A stretch of DNA of 64,000 nucleotides from Candidatus Hydrogenedentota bacterium (GCA_903893795.1 CAITNO010000016.1:62001-126000), one strand, 5' to 3'. Counted from the first letter of the stretch, positions 1 through 9,100 are shown. Numbers and translations are program-made. The notes: generated by a model not told the origin, from the letters alone.

Positions 1-667
1 CTGGTCGAACGGACTCACGCTGGACCGGGAGGGACGGCTGATCGCCTGCGAGACCACCACGCGCCGCATTACACGCACCGAGAAGGATGAGGCCATCACG
101 GTCATCGCCGACAGCTTCGAGGGACACAAACTCAACGGCCCGAATGACGTGGTTGTCCGCTCGGACGGCACGATCTTCTTTACCGATCCCCCTTACGGAC
201 TTCCCAAGCGGCTGCAGGACCCGTCGGCGGAACTGGACTTTTGCGGCGTCTTTGCCGTCAAACCCGGCGAGGCGGTCCGGGCGCTGGTCAAGGATTTAGA
301 AACGCCCAACGGCCTCGCCTTCTCTCCCGATGAGAAGATTCTGTATGTCAGCGACACGGAGCGCAAGCACATCCGTGCATTCGACGTGGTTGCGGACGGA
401 ACGCTTTCCAACAGCCGCGAGATCTACACGCTACCCGTCCCGGACGGCATGAAGGTTGACCCAGCGGGAAGGATCTGGTGTTCCGCCAAGGATGGCATTC
501 ATGTTATTGGCACGGACGGAAAGCTAATCGAACGCATCGACATTGCCGAGGCGTCCAACTGCGCCTTTGGCGGCGAGGACGCGAAGGCGCTTTATGTGAC
601 AGCGGGGCCTTCCATTTTCAAGGTGCGCCTCAAGAACGCAGGTGTTCTGCCTGGACCGAAACGGTAA
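1..667 (+). CDS. SMP-30/gluconolactonase family protein, 5' end outside the window
   Basis: The open frame already runs at base 2, so the true start lies upstream and only the C-terminal ~221 residues are present. The segment LNGPNDVVVRSDGTIFFTDP (first half) and LETPNGLAFSPDEKILYVSD is the typical beta-propeller blade pattern of SMP-30/gluconolactonase/LRE enzymes, with the Asn and Asp that ligate the catalytic metal in this family. Such enzymes hydrolyse sugar lactones to aldonic acids. The exact substrate cannot be told. The gene is followed by a REP-like repeat, and no downstream partner is visible on this strand. Confidence 0.85.
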   Translation, partial: WSNGLTLDREGRLIACETTTRRITRTEKDEAITVIADSFEGHKLNGPNDVVVRSDGTIFFTDPPYGLPKRLQDPSAELDFCGVFAVKPGEAVRALVKDLETPNGLAFSPDEKILYVSDTERKHIRAFDVVADGTLSNSREIYTLPVPDGMKVDPAGRIWCSAKDGIHVIGTDGKLIERIDIAEASNCAFGGEDAKALYVTAGPSIFKVRLKNAGVLPGPKR

Positions 668-684
668 ACCGTCTTTCCCGGATG

Positions 685-768
685 GTCATTGCGAACTAAG
701 TGAAGCAATCACTTGCTCGCCAAGGCCATGGTTACAAGAGATTGCTTCACTTCGTTCGCAATGACGAC
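685..768. repeat. REP-like inverted repeat, family A copy 1
   Basis: An imperfect palindrome whose outer arms read GTCATTGCGAA and TTCGCAATGAC, with inner arms around GAAGCAATC and GATTGCTTC. A second, diverged copy is at 19990-20098. It lies between two convergent genes and may act as a transcript stabiliser or terminator; that role is inference. Confidence 0.75.
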
Positions 769-804
769 GGGTTCTTTGTGCGCCCTGACACCGGTATCAG
801 CGCC

Positions 805-1776
805 CTACACCGTTGTCAGCACCACCTTGCCGACGGTCTTGCGGTCGGAGATTTGGCGCATCGCCTCGGCTGCCAACTCAAGGGGAAAGACGTGCCGCAC
901 GATGACCGCCAGTTTGCCGTCGGCCAGCCAGCTTTGAAGGTCGGCCAGTGCATCGCTCATGGCCTCCGCATCCGTGGTGTAGCCCATGAGATGGAATCCC
1001 GCCACGGTCCAATTGTTGGCGAGCAGTTCCACCGGGTTCACCGTGGGCACGTTCTTGCTGGCCACGCCCAGTGTCACCAGCACACCCCGTGATTTGAGAC
1101 AGCGCAGGCTCTGGTCAAAGGTGTCGCCGCCGACAGATTCGATAATCAGGTCGCAGCCCTTTCCCGCCGTAATCTCGCGTACCCGCGTGCCGAGATCCTC
1201 CTCGGCGTAATTCACGGGAAAATGGCAGCCCAAATCACGGATCAATGTGCACTTCTCCGCAGTGCTGCAGGTGCCGATGACCGTCGCGCCGACATTGCTG
1301 GCGATTTGTACCAGCATCGTGCCCAGCCCTCCTGCCGCGGCTTGCACCAGCACCGTCTGGCCCGCCTTCAGGCGACCCAGGGTGAGCAGGGCGTGATAGG
1401 CCGTCAGGTACTGGCAGGGAATGGCCGAGGCCTGTTCAAAGGTCAGTTCCACCGGCTTGGGCAGGAGAAAGGCGGCGGGGGCGATGACATATTCACTGTA
1501 GCCGTTCTGGCAAAAGGCCATCACGGTATCGCCCGTATTCCAGCCGGTCACATTCGGTCCCACCTGGTCTATCAGGCCCGCCACCTCGAAACCGGCGCCA
1601 TAGGGCGGCTGCGGTCCGTTGGGATAGAGTCCGTCGCGCTGCATGATGTCGGCATAATTCATCCCTGCCGCCGCGACTTTGATGCGCACCTCGCCCGCAC
1701 CCGGTTCCGGCACGGCAACCTCATGCAGTTCAACCACTTCCGGCCCGCCGAAACGTGTCACCACCATCTGTTTCAT
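805..1776 (-). CDS. NADPH:quinone oxidoreductase-like zinc-independent MDR dehydrogenase
   Basis: A 323-residue medium-chain dehydrogenase/reductase of the quinone oxidoreductase branch. The GroES-like N-terminal domain contains GAGFEVAGLI (about 60-69), and the Rossmann nucleotide-binding motif AAAGGLG is at about 146-152. The structural-zinc Cys cluster of alcohol dehydrogenases is absent, as expected for this branch. It probably reduces quinones or enones with NADPH; substrate unknown. The start at 1776 is chosen because AAGGAG lies 8 bases upstream; the open frame extends 38 codons further without homologous content. A related enzyme is encoded at 53894. Confidence 0.9.
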   Translation of the reverse strand: MKQMVVTRFGGPEVVELHEVAVPEPGAGEVRIKVAAAGMNYADIMQRDGLYPNGPQPPYGAGFEVAGLIDQVGPNVTGWNTGDTVMAFCQNGYSEYVIAPAAFLLPKPVELTFEQASAIPCQYLTAYHALLTLGRLKAGQTVLVQAAAGGLGTMLVQIASNVGATVIGTCSTAEKCTLIRDLGCHFPVNYAEEDLGTRVREITAGKGCDLIIESVGGDTFDQSLRCLKSRGVLVTLGVASKNVPTVNPVELLANNWTVAGFHLMGYTTDAEAMSDALADLQSWLADGKLAVIVRHVFPLELAAEAMRQISDRKTVGKVVLTTV

Positions 1777-2070
1777 TTGCTTGTCTCCTTCGTTTGGACA
1801 CCTATGGCAACACCACAGGGGGCTTTTGGCTTCCCGTCGGGCACGGTAACCACGAAAGGGCAGCCGGTCTTGCGCTTTCTTGCGGCGCACGAAGGAAGAA
1901 AGAAAGGGAGCACGTCCTGGTTCGGAAATAACGCATGCGGTGGGCGATCGGTCAGGCTACGGCGCTTTGGTTGCTCCATCGACCGGCACTCAACAAGCGC
2001 AGCACTCTTGGGAAACGGGGCAAGATTATCCGGTTGCGGGATTTGGAACTGAGGGAAACGTCGTGCGCGT

Positions 2071-2814
2071 CTACCGCAGCACCACCCCTTCGCGTTCGAG
2101 GGCCACACGGGCGGCGTTTTGCTCGGCTTCTTTCTTGGAACGGCCTTTGCCCCGCCCGGCGGATTGGCCCCGGAGAAACACCTCGACCTCGAATTCCTTG
2201 AGGTGGTCGGGGCCTTCGGAGCGGATAACCTCGAAGCGGGGCAGGCCCATGTGCTCCCCCTGGCAGTGGTTTTGCAGGCGCGACTTGTAATCCCACACGG
2301 TGTCGGTCTGCCGGGCCTTGAGGAACTCGTCGTGGAAGACGCGGGCTACGAACTCTTCCGCCGTGTTCCACCCGGAATCGAGGTAAATGGCGCCGATGAG
2401 CGCCTCCAGGCAGTCGGACACGAGGGCGGTGCGCCGCCGTCCGCCGGAGGCCTCTTCCCCCCGGCCCAGACGGATCAGGGGGGCGATATCGAGCGTGTTG
2501 GCCACGTGGGCCACGCTCTGGCGGTTTACCATGGAGGCCCGCATGCGGCTGTACTCGCCGGGGGTGCGGTCGGGCACGGTGGTGAACAGGTAGTGGGCCA
2601 CGGCCAGCCCCAGCACGGCGTCGCCCAGGAATTCCAGGGACTCATAATCGCCGACGGTTTCGCCCTCTTCGGCCACGCGCGAGGCGTGCGTGAGGGCGCG
2701 GTCATACAGGAGGGCGTTGTGTATGTCCACACCCAGCCTTGCGGCGAGGCCCTTGAGGGAATCCTCCCGCCGTTCGTCCGGCTCGTCGAGAATTGGACTT
2801 GGGTTGTTGTCCAT
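2071..2814 (-). CDS. rnc: Ribonuclease III
   Basis: Endoribonuclease that cuts double-stranded RNA in rRNA and mRNA processing. The catalytic signature ESLEFLGDAVL is at about 58-68, preceded by the helix with LTHAS; the second acidic metal site lies in SDCLEALIGAIYLD, and a C-terminal dsRNA-binding domain ends in KKEAEQNAARVALE. At 247 residues it has normal family length. The chosen Met gives MDNNPSP; a longer frame to 2889 would read through a GC-rich repeat and is unlikely. It is the last gene after two acyl carrier protein genes. The fabF gene that usually separates acpP from rnc is missing. Confidence 0.95.
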   Translation of the reverse strand: MDNNPSPILDEPDERREDSLKGLAARLGVDIHNALLYDRALTHASRVAEEGETVGDYESLEFLGDAVLGLAVAHYLFTTVPDRTPGEYSRMRASMVNRQSVAHVANTLDIAPLIRLGRGEEASGGRRRTALVSDCLEALIGAIYLDSGWNTAEEFVARVFHDEFLKARQTDTVWDYKSRLQNHCQGEHMGLPRFEVIRSEGPDHLKEFEVEVFLRGQSAGRGKGRSKKEAEQNAARVALEREGVVLR

Positions 2815-2832
2815 GACGCCTGTGAGTATCGT

Positions 2833-2886
2833 GTGGCACGGGCGTTCCGCCCGTGATTCGAGGCCATGGGCAGGATGCCCATGCCC
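2833..2886. repeat. GC-rich hairpin repeat, family F copy 1
   Basis: Two adjacent short hairpins (ACGGGCG-ttc-CGCCCGT and ATGGGCA-gga-TGCCCAT) between rnc and acpP. A similar pair occurs at 50457-50510. It occupies the space just upstream of rnc. Confidence 0.65.
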
Positions 2887-2914
2887 CATGAGAGAGGCAA
2901 GTCCGCCGCCGCCC

Positions 2915-3154
2915 TCAGACCTTTGACTTGATATAACTGACGGCGTCGCCGACGGTCTGAATATTGTTGGCCTCGTCGTCTATTTCGAGGTTGAACTCTT
3001 CTTCGAGCGCCATGATAATCTCGGTGGTGTCGAGAGAATCGGCGCCCAAATCTTCCATGATCCGGGCGTCTTCGCCCAGTTCTTCCATATTTCGGTTGAG
3101 CCGGTCGGCGATAATCTCCTTGATACGCCGTGCCAGATCGTCGTCATTTGCCAT
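2915..3154 (-). CDS. acpP: Acyl carrier protein 1
   Basis: A 79-residue acyl carrier protein. The Ser of the GADSLD motif receives the 4'-phosphopantetheine arm that carries growing fatty acids. The acidic helix II ([10 protein letters not shown]) that docks with synthase enzymes is intact. The start codon follows a purine-rich stretch at 3155-3170. It lies 100 bases upstream of rnc and 143 bases downstream of a second ACP gene with very similar sequence, so the pair is a tandem duplication. Confidence 0.95.
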   Translation of the reverse strand: MANDDDLARRIKEIIADRLNRNMEELGEDARIMEDLGADSLDTTEIIMALEEEFNLEIDDEANNIQTVGDAVSYIKSKV

Positions 3155-3297
3155 GTGAAAAGGTCTCCGTGTTCGCCGTCCCGCTTTCCTGGGGGGCCCT
3201 CGTTGCGCGGTCAGTATAAACGGACCACGCCGTCAGGTCAAAATGCCCCACCGCCGACGGCGGAAAAAAATGGGACCCTGCCCGGCACAGATTGGCG

Positions 3298-3537
3298 TTA
3301 GCGGCGGGAGTTGATGTACTTGATGGCGTCGCCGACGGTCTTGATTTCATTGGCCTCGTCGTCGATGTCCATGCCGAACTCTTCCTCAAGCGTCATGATG
3401 ATTTCCCCCTTGTCGAGGGAGTCGGCGCCGAGGTCCTCTTCGATGCGTATGCCGTCCGTCAAGTCTTCCGCCTTGCGGTTGAGCCGTTCGGCGATGATTT
3501 CGCGGATGCGCTGCGCGACCTTGTCTGTATCTTCCAT
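3298..3537 (-). CDS. Acyl carrier protein 2
   Basis: A second 79-residue acyl carrier protein, first in the order ACP2-ACP1-rnc. It keeps the GADSLD attachment motif and the same helix framework (IREIIAERLNRK, EIIMTLEEEF, DDEANEIKTVGDA), but differs in loops and carries Lys after the motif (DSLDKGE rather than DSLDTTE). The start at 3537 has AAGGA about 10 bases upstream; the frame could extend 8 codons further. It may serve the same fatty acid synthase or a specialised pathway; the sequence does not decide. Confidence 0.92.
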   Translation of the reverse strand: MEDTDKVAQRIREIIAERLNRKAEDLTDGIRIEEDLGADSLDKGEIIMTLEEEFGMDIDDEANEIKTVGDAIKYINSRR

Positions 3538-3763
3538 TTTACTTGGTTCCTTGCTTTGCACGGGTTCGTTTCCCCGCCTTGGGGACGAAGGCCCGTGGTT
3601 GATGCGCCATTATGGCATGCGCCTGCGGCGGGAATCAAATTGTTTCAAGTCAAACGATTTGACTTGTCCCGTGTGCCCGAAGAACAAAACACCCCACGGG
3701 ATGATTTATTTCGAGCCTTGCCGCGAGAGGGAAACGGTGGGCGCGGGGCTGCGGTTGACCGGT

Positions 3764-3871
3764 CTATCCCCGAATTTTGACCACGATGAAGGCGATAATG
3801 AAGGGGGCAAGCGCCGCCAACAGCCATTTGTGCAGAATAACGAAGGCAATGACATCGCTCATGTTGGGCAT
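3764..3871 (-). CDS. Small single-span membrane peptide (35 aa)
   Basis: A short frame beginning MPNMSDVIAF and ending IVVKIRG, with one hydrophobic segment (residues 17-31) and a positively charged tail. It begins 4 bases after the stop of the membrane gene at 3876, and that gene's stop overlaps an AAGGA sequence. If the second Met (3862) is the start, spacing from AAGGA is about 10 bases, which is ideal. Tight coupling to another membrane protein gene argues for a real small subunit. No family recognised. Confidence 0.45.
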   Translation of the reverse strand: MPNMSDVIAFVILHKWLLAALAPFIIAFIVVKIRG

Positions 3872-3875
3872 TTCC

Positions 3876-4475
3876 TTAGAATTGAGGCGGCGCGCGCATC
3901 AGCCACGCAACCGCAATGGCGGCCAGGGCCATGGCCAGCCCGATGACGCACAGGCCCCGGTCCTTGGGTTCCTCCTCGTGCACTATTCCGTAAACCGCCC
4001 AAAAGACGGTTCCACCGGCCAGGAAGATGACCACATAGGAATACCAGGGCTGGAACATGACGAACCCGGAGCCGCCCACGATGGGCAGGAGCAGCAACAG
4101 CGACAATCCGCCGAGAAAGAAGGCCTGAAGCCAGATGGGGGTCTTTTTGCCGCCGCTTGCGCCGAGCACGCGCATGTCCTGCTCGAACTTCTTGCGCCGC
4201 GCCTCGGGCAGCACGTCGCCCATGATGGTTCCGCCCATCATCAGCGAATCCCGGTCCAGCAGTGAGCCGTCGGCCACGGAGTCATTGTCCGCGAAACGCT
4301 CGGGCGTGGTGATGAGAGTGTCCATGTTGGCAAAGTCATCGGTGGGCGGGGGTGTCGTGGCGGTGAAATCACCGTACTCTTGCAGCAATGACTGGAAGCT
4401 GAGCTTTTCCCCTTCGGCCTGCTGTTCAAGCATCTTCCGTACGGTTTGCGTGTCCTGCTGCTGTTCCTCGGGCAT
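3876..4475 (-). CDS. Hypothetical inner-membrane protein, three predicted helices
   Basis: A 199-residue protein with a hydrophilic, acidic N-terminal ~110 residues (MPEEQQQD...) and three hydrophobic segments in the C-terminal half (WLQAFFLGGLSLLLLLPIV, YSYVVIFLAGGTVFWAVYG, LCVIGLAMALAAIAVAWL). Start chosen at 4475, with AGGAAA upstream. No family recognised. The tiny membrane peptide at 3764 follows immediately, so the two may form a complex. The bisphosphate nucleotidase gene ends about 90 bases upstream. Confidence 0.7.
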   Translation of the reverse strand: MPEEQQQDTQTVRKMLEQQAEGEKLSFQSLLQEYGDFTATTPPPTDDFANMDTLITTPERFADNDSVADGSLLDRDSLMMGGTIMGDVLPEARRKKFEQDMRVLGASGGKKTPIWLQAFFLGGLSLLLLLPIVGGSGFVMFQPWYSYVVIFLAGGTVFWAVYGIVHEEEPKDRGLCVIGLAMALAAIAVAWLMRAPPQF

Positions 4476-4563
4476 GATTACTTTCCTGTGCCATGGTTCG
4501 ATGCGGTGCTGCATGGATGGTACCGCAATTCCGGCGGATACGGCAAACGGGATTCGCTTGCGG

Positions 4564-5556
4564 TTAGACTTTTTCCAGCACTTGGCGCACGGCGGCGAGC
4601 GCGGCGTCATGGACGGCGCCGTTGGTGGCGAGCAGCCCCGTGTTTGCCGTCAGCATGCGGCCGCGGGTGAAATCGAGGGGCGCACCGTACAGGTCGGTGA
4701 CGCGGCCCCCGGCCTCCTCCAGCACGAGGGCGCCTGCGGCATGGTCCCAGATCTTTTCTTTGTAGTCCAGGCGGGTCGGAGACAGCAGGCGGAGCTGAAT
4801 CTCGGCGCAGCCCGCAGCAAGGGCGGCGTATTTTGCCTGGCTGTCCATGGGGACGGGCTCGGCGGTAATGCCCATCGCCCGGGCGATATCATCGATCTGC
4901 CCCGGGTTGGTGTGGCCCGCCTCAAAGGAGCGCATCATCCGCGCCTGCGCGGGGTTGGTGCAGGCGGACACACCCAGCCGTTGCCACGCTGCGCCGGGGT
5001 TGTCCAAGGGCGCGCTCCACGCGCCCTCACCGCGCCGGGCCAGGACCACAGCACCCGCACCGGGCGTGCCGTCCGGGTCGAGTCCGGGACAGGCCAGGCC
5101 GCCCAAGACCGCCACACCGTTTTCCACGAGCGCCAGCGCGACGACGTATTGCCCGCCGCGCAGGAATCCCTTGGTGCCGTCGATGGGATCAAGGGTCCAG
5201 AAACGGTCGCCCGTATCGGACCCGCCCATTTCGATCCAGCGGCAGACGGCCTCGGGGGTGGCGTCCGCTTCGAAGCGCGACACATGCCAGGTGACGGCTT
5301 CGAGCACTGCGGCGCCGTTGTCGGTGCGCAGGTCGACGCTGTCCTCCTCGCCCACCAGCGGAATGGCGGGAAACGCATCGTGCAAGCGGCGCGCGACCAT
5401 GGCCTGGATGGCAAAATCACCCACCGTCACGGGGGAGAGGTCCCCCTTGGTGAGTCCGGCGGGCTTGGTTTCGGCGCGCACGGCGCGGCTCAGCGCCGCC
5501 GCATTGCGCAGCACCGACAGGAGCAGGGCTGTCTGTGGGTCAGAGAGATCGAGCAT
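4564..5556 (-). CDS. 3'(2'),5'-bisphosphate nucleotidase / inositol monophosphatase family (HAL2/CysQ-like)
   Basis: A 330-residue metal-dependent phosphatase. It has the three family signatures: GEEDS (first metal site), LDPIDGTKGFLRGG (second site; TKGF is typical of the bisphosphate nucleotidase branch) and WDHAAGALVLEEAGG near the C-terminus. It probably hydrolyses 3'-phosphoadenosine 5'-phosphate, a by-product of sulfate activation, to AMP. The start has AGGAAAGG at good spacing. It lies 20 bases downstream of htpG and is likely cotranscribed with it. Confidence 0.9.
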   Translation of the reverse strand: MLDLSDPQTALLLSVLRNAAALSRAVRAETKPAGLTKGDLSPVTVGDFAIQAMVARRLHDAFPAIPLVGEEDSVDLRTDNGAAVLEAVTWHVSRFEADATPEAVCRWIEMGGSDTGDRFWTLDPIDGTKGFLRGGQYVVALALVENGVAVLGGLACPGLDPDGTPGAGAVVLARRGEGAWSAPLDNPGAAWQRLGVSACTNPAQARMMRSFEAGHTNPGQIDDIARAMGITAEPVPMDSQAKYAALAAGCAEIQLRLLSPTRLDYKEKIWDHAAGALVLEEAGGRVTDLYGAPLDFTRGRMLTANTGLLATNGAVHDAALAAVRQVLEKV

Positions 5557-5576
5557 GGATGCCTTTCCTGGCCGGG

Positions 5577-7499
5577 TCAGCCGGCAGCCTTTACCATGAG
5601 GTCGGCGACGAGCCGGGCAAATTCAGCCGGGTCGGGCAGTTGTCCGCCTTCGGCGAGCAGCGCCTGGCCATGAAGCAGTTTGGCATAGTCGCCCAATGCG
5701 GATGCCTCGGGGTCGGCGTCATAAACGCGCTGAAGCGCATCGAGCAGCGGATGGGCGGGGTTCAGTTCGAGGATGCGTTTTGATTCGGGCATTTCCTGGC
5801 CCATGGCGCGCAGCATCTTTTCCAACTGCGGCGACACGTCGTTGGCGTCGGTGACGAGGCAGGCGGGCGACTCGGTGAGCCGGCTCGAAAAGCGCACTTC
5901 CTTCACGGCCCCGCTCAGATGCTCGCCGAGCTTGCCCAGCAGCGACGCATGGGCCTTTTCCTGCTCCTTGCGCTCCGTCTCGGCTTCCTTGTGCTCCTCG
6001 TCGTCGGGCAGGTCGACCAGACCCCTTGCGGCGGACTGGAGCTTGTGGCCCTGGCATTCAAACACGGCCGAGGTCCACACCTCATCGACGGGGTCGTCGA
6101 GCAGCAGCACCTCGTATCCCTTGCCCCGGAAGGCCTCCAGGTGGGGGGAGCGTTCTAGCCGCGCGCGCGACTCGCCGCAGAGGAAGTAAATCTGATCCTG
6201 GCCTGGTTTCATGCGGCCGATGTAGTCACTGAGCGACACGCTCTCGCCCGCGGAGGCGGTGGTGACCACACGCAGCAGCGACAGCAGGTCCTCGCGGTTG
6301 TCCGTGTCCTGGAAGAGCCCCTCTTTCAGCACCCGGCCGAACTCGGCCCAGAAGGTCTTGTACTTGTCGGCGTCCTTCGCGGCCAGATCCTTGAACCCGG
6401 CGAGCACCTTGCCGACGATGCCGCGCGACATGCGCTGCACCTGCCGGTTCTGCTGGAGGATTTCGCGGGAAATGTTGAGCGGCAGGTCTTCCGAGTCCAC
6501 AACGCCGCGGATAAAGCGCAGGTATTCGGGCAGCAGTTCGTCGCAGTCGTCCATGATGAAGATGCGTTTAACGTAGAGGCGCACGCCGCGGTGCGTCTCG
6601 GGATGGCGCATGAAGAGGTCCCAGGGCGCCTTGGCCGGCACGTAGAGGAGCAGCCGGTATTCAAGCGTGCCCTCGATGCGGGCCTGCACGCGCAGCATGG
6701 GCTCGGTCCAGTCATGCGAAACATGGCGGTAGAACTCGTTGTACTCCTCCTCGGTCACCTCGCTCTTTTCGCGCAGCCAGATGGCCTTCATCGAGTTGAG
6801 CGTCTCGGTGCGGCGGACCTTGGTCTCCTTGCCCTCCACCTCCTCGGTCTCCTCGATCTCCATCTGGATCGGGTAGGCGACGAAATCGGAATACTGGCGG
6901 ACAATGTGGCGCACCACGCTGTCGTCGGCGTAATCCTTCATGCCGTCTTCCTGGTCTGCGGGCTTGAGGTGCAGCGTGACCGTGGTGCCCGGCGTGTCGC
7001 GCTCGGCCTCGTCGAGCGTGTAATAACCGTCCCCGGCCGATTCCCAGCGGGTTGCGGCCGTTTCACCGGCCCGGCGCGTGAGCAGCGTGACGCTGTCGGC
7101 GACCATGAACGACGAATAGAAACCCACGCCAAACTGGCCGATCAGTTCGCCCGGCGCGGCGGCGTCCTTGGATTCGCGCACCTTCTTGAGAAACTCCTGC
7201 GTGCCCGACTTGGCGATGGTGCCGATGAGGTCGCCCACCTCCTCGCGGGACATGCCGATGCCGTCATCGGACACGCTGAGCGTGCGGGCCGCGCTGTCCA
7301 CATCGATGCGGATGGCCGGTTCCAGACCGGCGGGGAGCAGGTCGGGCTGTTTCACCGACTCAAACCGTCGCTTGTCGATGGCGTCGGAACTGTTCGAGAC
7401 CAGTTCGCGCAGAAAGATGTCCCGGTTCGAATAGACAGAATGGATCATCAGGTCCAGCAGTTGCCGGGCCTCAGTCTTGAATTCATGGCGCTCACTCAT
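5577..7499 (-). CDS. htpG: Molecular chaperone HtpG (Hsp90 family)
   Basis: A 640-residue cytosolic Hsp90 homologue of normal length. The N-terminal GHKL ATPase motifs are present: ELVSNSSDAIDK (Asn that binds Mg-ATP), DDGIGM, and GQFGVGFYSSFMV (ATP lid). The middle domain has the conserved GVVDSEDLPLNISRE segment with the catalytic Arg loop following. The C-terminal dimerisation domain has RILELNPAHPLL. The start has an AGGAGAG ribosome site. It heads a two-gene unit with the downstream nucleotidase. Confidence 0.97.
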   Translation of the reverse strand: MSERHEFKTEARQLLDLMIHSVYSNRDIFLRELVSNSSDAIDKRRFESVKQPDLLPAGLEPAIRIDVDSAARTLSVSDDGIGMSREEVGDLIGTIAKSGTQEFLKKVRESKDAAAPGELIGQFGVGFYSSFMVADSVTLLTRRAGETAATRWESAGDGYYTLDEAERDTPGTTVTLHLKPADQEDGMKDYADDSVVRHIVRQYSDFVAYPIQMEIEETEEVEGKETKVRRTETLNSMKAIWLREKSEVTEEEYNEFYRHVSHDWTEPMLRVQARIEGTLEYRLLLYVPAKAPWDLFMRHPETHRGVRLYVKRIFIMDDCDELLPEYLRFIRGVVDSEDLPLNISREILQQNRQVQRMSRGIVGKVLAGFKDLAAKDADKYKTFWAEFGRVLKEGLFQDTDNREDLLSLLRVVTTASAGESVSLSDYIGRMKPGQDQIYFLCGESRARLERSPHLEAFRGKGYEVLLLDDPVDEVWTSAVFECQGHKLQSAARGLVDLPDDEEHKEAETERKEQEKAHASLLGKLGEHLSGAVKEVRFSSRLTESPACLVTDANDVSPQLEKMLRAMGQEMPESKRILELNPAHPLLDALQRVYDADPEASALGDYAKLLHGQALLAEGGQLPDPAEFARLVADLMVKAAG

Positions 7500-7641
7500 G
7501 GCTGTGCACTCTCCTTTATTGTGTGAAGGGCAATATTATCCCATGTTGCGGCGCGGCGGGGCAAAACAATGGAGCCGATCCTGGAAACCAGGCGGAAAAC
7601 AGGGCACAAATTGCGGGGGGAGGGGTCCGGGTTCCCTGCAA

Positions 7642-7666
7642 CCGGCAGGGATGCCGGCGCTCCCAG
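7642..7666. repeat. Interspersed repeat, family C copy 1
   Basis: A 25-base unit, CCGGCAGGGATGCCGG plus CGCTCCCAG, directly abutting the fucosidase stop codon. Copies are at 24137-24161 and, in both orientations, at 36713-36787. Confidence 0.8.
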
Positions 7667-8962
7667 TCACTTCAAGAACAGCTCCACGACAGGCACGGTC
7701 ACGTCGGGTTTCTGGACGGGCAGTTCGAGGGTGAGTGTGCCTGGGGGGCGGGTGAAGCCGACACATTCCTGATATGCGGGGGCGCTCAGGCGTATTTCGG
7801 AGGCGTCGTTGAGCAGTTGGGCGTACTCGACGCGGTCGGCCAGGCCTTCGAGATGGAGGTGCAGGAAGGGCCACTCGTAGATGTGCAGATAGAGCCGGTT
7901 GCTTTTTTGCGTGTAGCGGCAGCCGGATGGGGCGGTGAATTCGCTCTGGGTGCAGCCGTAGATGGCGCGGCCGTGCAGGGCGATCCACCGGGCATAGACC
8001 TCCAGCGCGCGGGTGGCGCGGTCGTCGAAGAGACCGCGGGCCGTGGGGCCGACGTTCATGAGCAGGTTGCCGCCGAGGGCCACGCTGTTGACGAGCATCT
8101 GCACGAGCTGTTCGGGGCTCTTCCAGGTGGCTTCGTCGCGGTGGTAGCCCCAGGAACCGCTGAAGGTCTGGCAGGCCTCCCAATAGACCGGCTTGCCGTT
8201 GATCTGCGGCCATTCGGTGGGCTGGTACTGTTCGGGGGTGTGGATATCGGCCATCTCGGGCGGCAGGTCGAGCCGGTTGTCGACGATGATGCCGGGCTGG
8301 AGTTCGCGCACCATCTTCAGCAGCGCCTCACTGCCCCAGTCCTCGTGCCCCTTGCCCTTCAGTCCTTTTTCCTCCTTTTCCGGGTAGGAGAAGTCGAACC
8401 ACATCACGTCAATCTTGCCGTAGCGCGTGAGCAGTTCGCGCACCTGCCGGTGCATGTAGTCGTGGTAGCGCGCCACGTCGCGCGTTTCGTTCATCTTCAG
8501 CGCGTCGGGATGGTTGCGCAGGGGGTGGAGCGGGTCGATGGGGAAGTCGGGGTGGTGCCAGTCGATGAGGGAGTAGTAGAAGCCGACCTTGAGCCCTTCG
8601 GCGCGGAAGGCATCGACGGCCTCGCGGATGAGGTCGCGCCCGGCGGGCGTGTTCGCTGCCTTGTAGTCTGTCTCGTCCGTGTCCCACAGGCAGAAACCCT
8701 CGTGATGCTTCGCCGTCATCACGAAGTACTTCATGCCCGCCGCCCTGGCGGCGCGCGCCCAGGCGCGGGGGTCGTAGAGGTCGGGGTCGAAGACGCGGAA
8801 GTATTTCTCGTAAGCCTCGTTGGGGATTTCCTCGCCGTGGTGCACCCATTCATGGCGCGCGGCGGCGGCGTAGAGCCCCCAATGGATGAACATGCCAAAA
8901 CGGTCGTGGGTAAACCAGCCCATGTCTCCGGCCACGGGGGCCGGCTGTGGAATCGATGCCAT
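7667..8962 (-). CDS. Alpha-L-fucosidase, glycoside hydrolase family 29
   Basis: A 431-residue GH29-type enzyme that removes alpha-linked L-fucose. Characteristic segments are FIHWG (about 24-28), YFVMTAKHHEGF (about 78-90) and VMWFDFSYPE, where the Asp (about 190) is the expected nucleophile. The MNVGPTARG segment near residue 300 is also typical. No signal peptide is present, so it acts in the cytoplasm on imported oligosaccharides or is misannotated at the start. Start at 8962 chosen for AAGGAG 9 bases upstream; the frame opens further to 9043. Confidence 0.92.
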   Translation of the reverse strand: MASIPQPAPVAGDMGWFTHDRFGMFIHWGLYAAAARHEWVHHGEEIPNEAYEKYFRVFDPDLYDPRAWARAARAAGMKYFVMTAKHHEGFCLWDTDETDYKAANTPAGRDLIREAVDAFRAEGLKVGFYYSLIDWHHPDFPIDPLHPLRNHPDALKMNETRDVARYHDYMHRQVRELLTRYGKIDVMWFDFSYPEKEEKGLKGKGHEDWGSEALLKMVRELQPGIIVDNRLDLPPEMADIHTPEQYQPTEWPQINGKPVYWEACQTFSGSWGYHRDEATWKSPEQLVQMLVNSVALGGNLLMNVGPTARGLFDDRATRALEVYARWIALHGRAIYGCTQSEFTAPSGCRYTQKSNRLYLHIYEWPFLHLHLEGLADRVEYAQLLNDASEIRLSAPAYQECVGFTRPPGTLTLELPVQKPDVTVPVVELFLK

Positions 8963-9100
8963 GTCGGCGCTCCTTTGCGTTTCTGCCCGTCTTGCAGGTG
9001 AAACTATACCAAAAACAGGAAAGGGCTGGACCACGGAATTCACGGAATTTCCTGGAGCAGCATGGCCGCACCCAAGAGCGTGGAATCGCGCAGTGTTAAG

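Noticed and set aside
4135-5673. A 512-codon plus-strand frame spanning the membrane protein and nucleotidase genes
   Set aside because: Antisense to genes with clear catalytic motifs and ribosome sites; the translation shows no domain.
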